This document shows, piece after piece, positions 6,374 through 6,816 of a stretch of DNA of 6,816 bases. The first letter of the stretch is position 1. The number at the start of each line of letters is the position of its first letter. A program made the translations under genes and the position numbers. Below the pieces are notes generated by a model that had not been told where the DNA came from, searched no databases, and worked only from the letters and a program-made list of their open reading frames with translations. This stretch comes from JBDRGD01 sp043818095 (GTDB taxonomy: Bacteria; Chloroflexota; Dehalococcoidia; Dehalococcoidales; RBG-16-60-22), in NCBI GenBank assembly GCA_043818095.1, contig JBDRGD010000084.1:1-6816 (forward strand), written 5' to 3'.

Positions 6374-6816
6374 GCTTTCTCCGTTCCTGTTGCGTTTTCC
6401 TCCCTGAACCCGAGCGTCAAAGCGCCGGAGGTGCAGGCCAGGGTGCAGGCGCCGCAGCCGTCGCACCGCTCCGCTCTGACCTTAATCCTGCCGCGCTCCG
6501 AGTAGAGCGCCATGCAGAGATTATCCAGGCAGTGACCGCACCGGGTGCATTTGGTCTCGTCCAACCTCATTATCAGCTTGCCCGCATTGAGGTCGACGTC
6601 TTCCTGGTATTTAATATACTGCTGGCCGATGCCGATGATTTCCTCCACGCTCCCGTAGCCCTGCTCTATCATGAACGTCTTCAGGAAAGAGCGGCTGCGC
6701 CGCAGCAGGTCCCGGCCCTGCTCCACGATGCCGGTACAGAGCTGCGTCAGCCTCGCGCCCAGCATCATCGCCTCGATGCAGTGCTCCGGCGCCACCAGGC
6801 CGCCGGAGGCGCCGAC
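6370..6816 (-). CDS. C-terminal part of DHODH/PreA-like flavoprotein with 2x[4Fe-4S] ferredoxin domain, 5' end cut
   Basis: Visible are 148 residues ending at a TGA; the frame is open to the right edge, so the apparent GTG start at 6795 is not taken as real. The first part (VGASGGL, EAMMLGARLTQLCTGIVEQG, GYGSVEEIIG) resembles the end of the FMN-binding barrel of class 1 dihydroorotate dehydrogenases and dihydropyrimidine dehydrogenase (PreA). A ferredoxin domain follows with two cysteine clusters, CTRCGHCLDNLC (visible residues 90-101) and CDGCGACTLAC (118-128), enough for two [4Fe-4S] clusters. The first has four residues between its last two Cys instead of the usual three. The natural role would be flavin-dependent reduction or oxidation of a C=C bond, with electrons through the Fe-S domain. 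The ATGA overlap with AcnX large B suggests a common pathway. The substrate is unknown, and a pyrimidine role should not be assumed. Confidence 0.8.
   Translation of the reverse strand, partial: VGASGGLVAPEHCIEAMMLGARLTQLCTGIVEQGRDLLRRSRSFLKTFMIEQGYGSVEEIIGIGQQYIKYQEDVDLNAGKLIMRLDETKCTRCGHCLDNLCMALYSERGRIKVRAERCDGCGACTLACTSGALTLGFREENATGTEKA

Noticed and set aside
5126..6466. Longer N-terminus for AcnX large subunit B starting at 6466
   Set aside because: The extra 31 residues overlap the ferredoxin cysteine codons in another frame, have no family similarity, and the ATG at 6373 has a good ribosome binding site and matches the paralogue.

Overview
The window is a GC-rich bacterial segment in which every supported gene lies on the minus strand, so transcription runs from high to low coordinates. 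Two points suggest an uncultured Chloroflexota member of the Dehalococcoidia type. One is a nested palindrome beginning with TGTCATTGCGAG, a style of dispersed repeat I associate with such genomes among others. The other is the mix of aconitase-X, nitroreductase, M24 and DUF362 families. This is inference; a Desulfobacterota-like or other anaerobe is possible.

Block 1 (6816 down to 2482) is a tight six-gene run. It starts with the C-terminal part of a dihydroorotate dehydrogenase/PreA-like flavoprotein fused to a two-cluster ferredoxin domain, cut by the window edge. Next come aconitase X (AcnX) large subunit B and small subunit B, a small FMN nitroreductase-family protein, then a second AcnX large (A) and small (A) subunit. 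Junctions are an ATGA overlap, 2, 42, 24 and 2 bases, so this is very probably one operon. The two AcnX pairs are paralogous and share one architecture: 2 bases between subunits, the small-subunit ribosome binding site inside the last codons of the large subunit, and 138-residue small subunits.

Block 2 (2481 to 2227) is an intergenic region. It holds a 133-base nested inverted repeat and a good minus-strand promoter candidate (TTCTCA, 17 bases, TATAAT with an extended -10 TG).

Block 3 (2226 down to 1) holds an M24-family (Xaa-Pro peptidase/creatinase-like) protein in which one canonical metal-binding Asp appears to be Cys. A DUF362 protein follows 19 bases later and runs off the left edge.

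Functionally, the AcnX family dehydrates small hydroxy acids; known reactions use cis-3-hydroxy-L-proline or mevalonate 5-phosphate. Here two AcnX enzymes are interleaved with two flavin-dependent redox proteins. A working hypothesis is a dehydration-plus-reduction pathway in which AcnX makes a C=C or C=N bond that a flavoprotein then reduces. The M24 neighbour would fit a proline or hydroxyproline theme, but its altered metal site weakens that reading. The substrates cannot be assigned from sequence alone.
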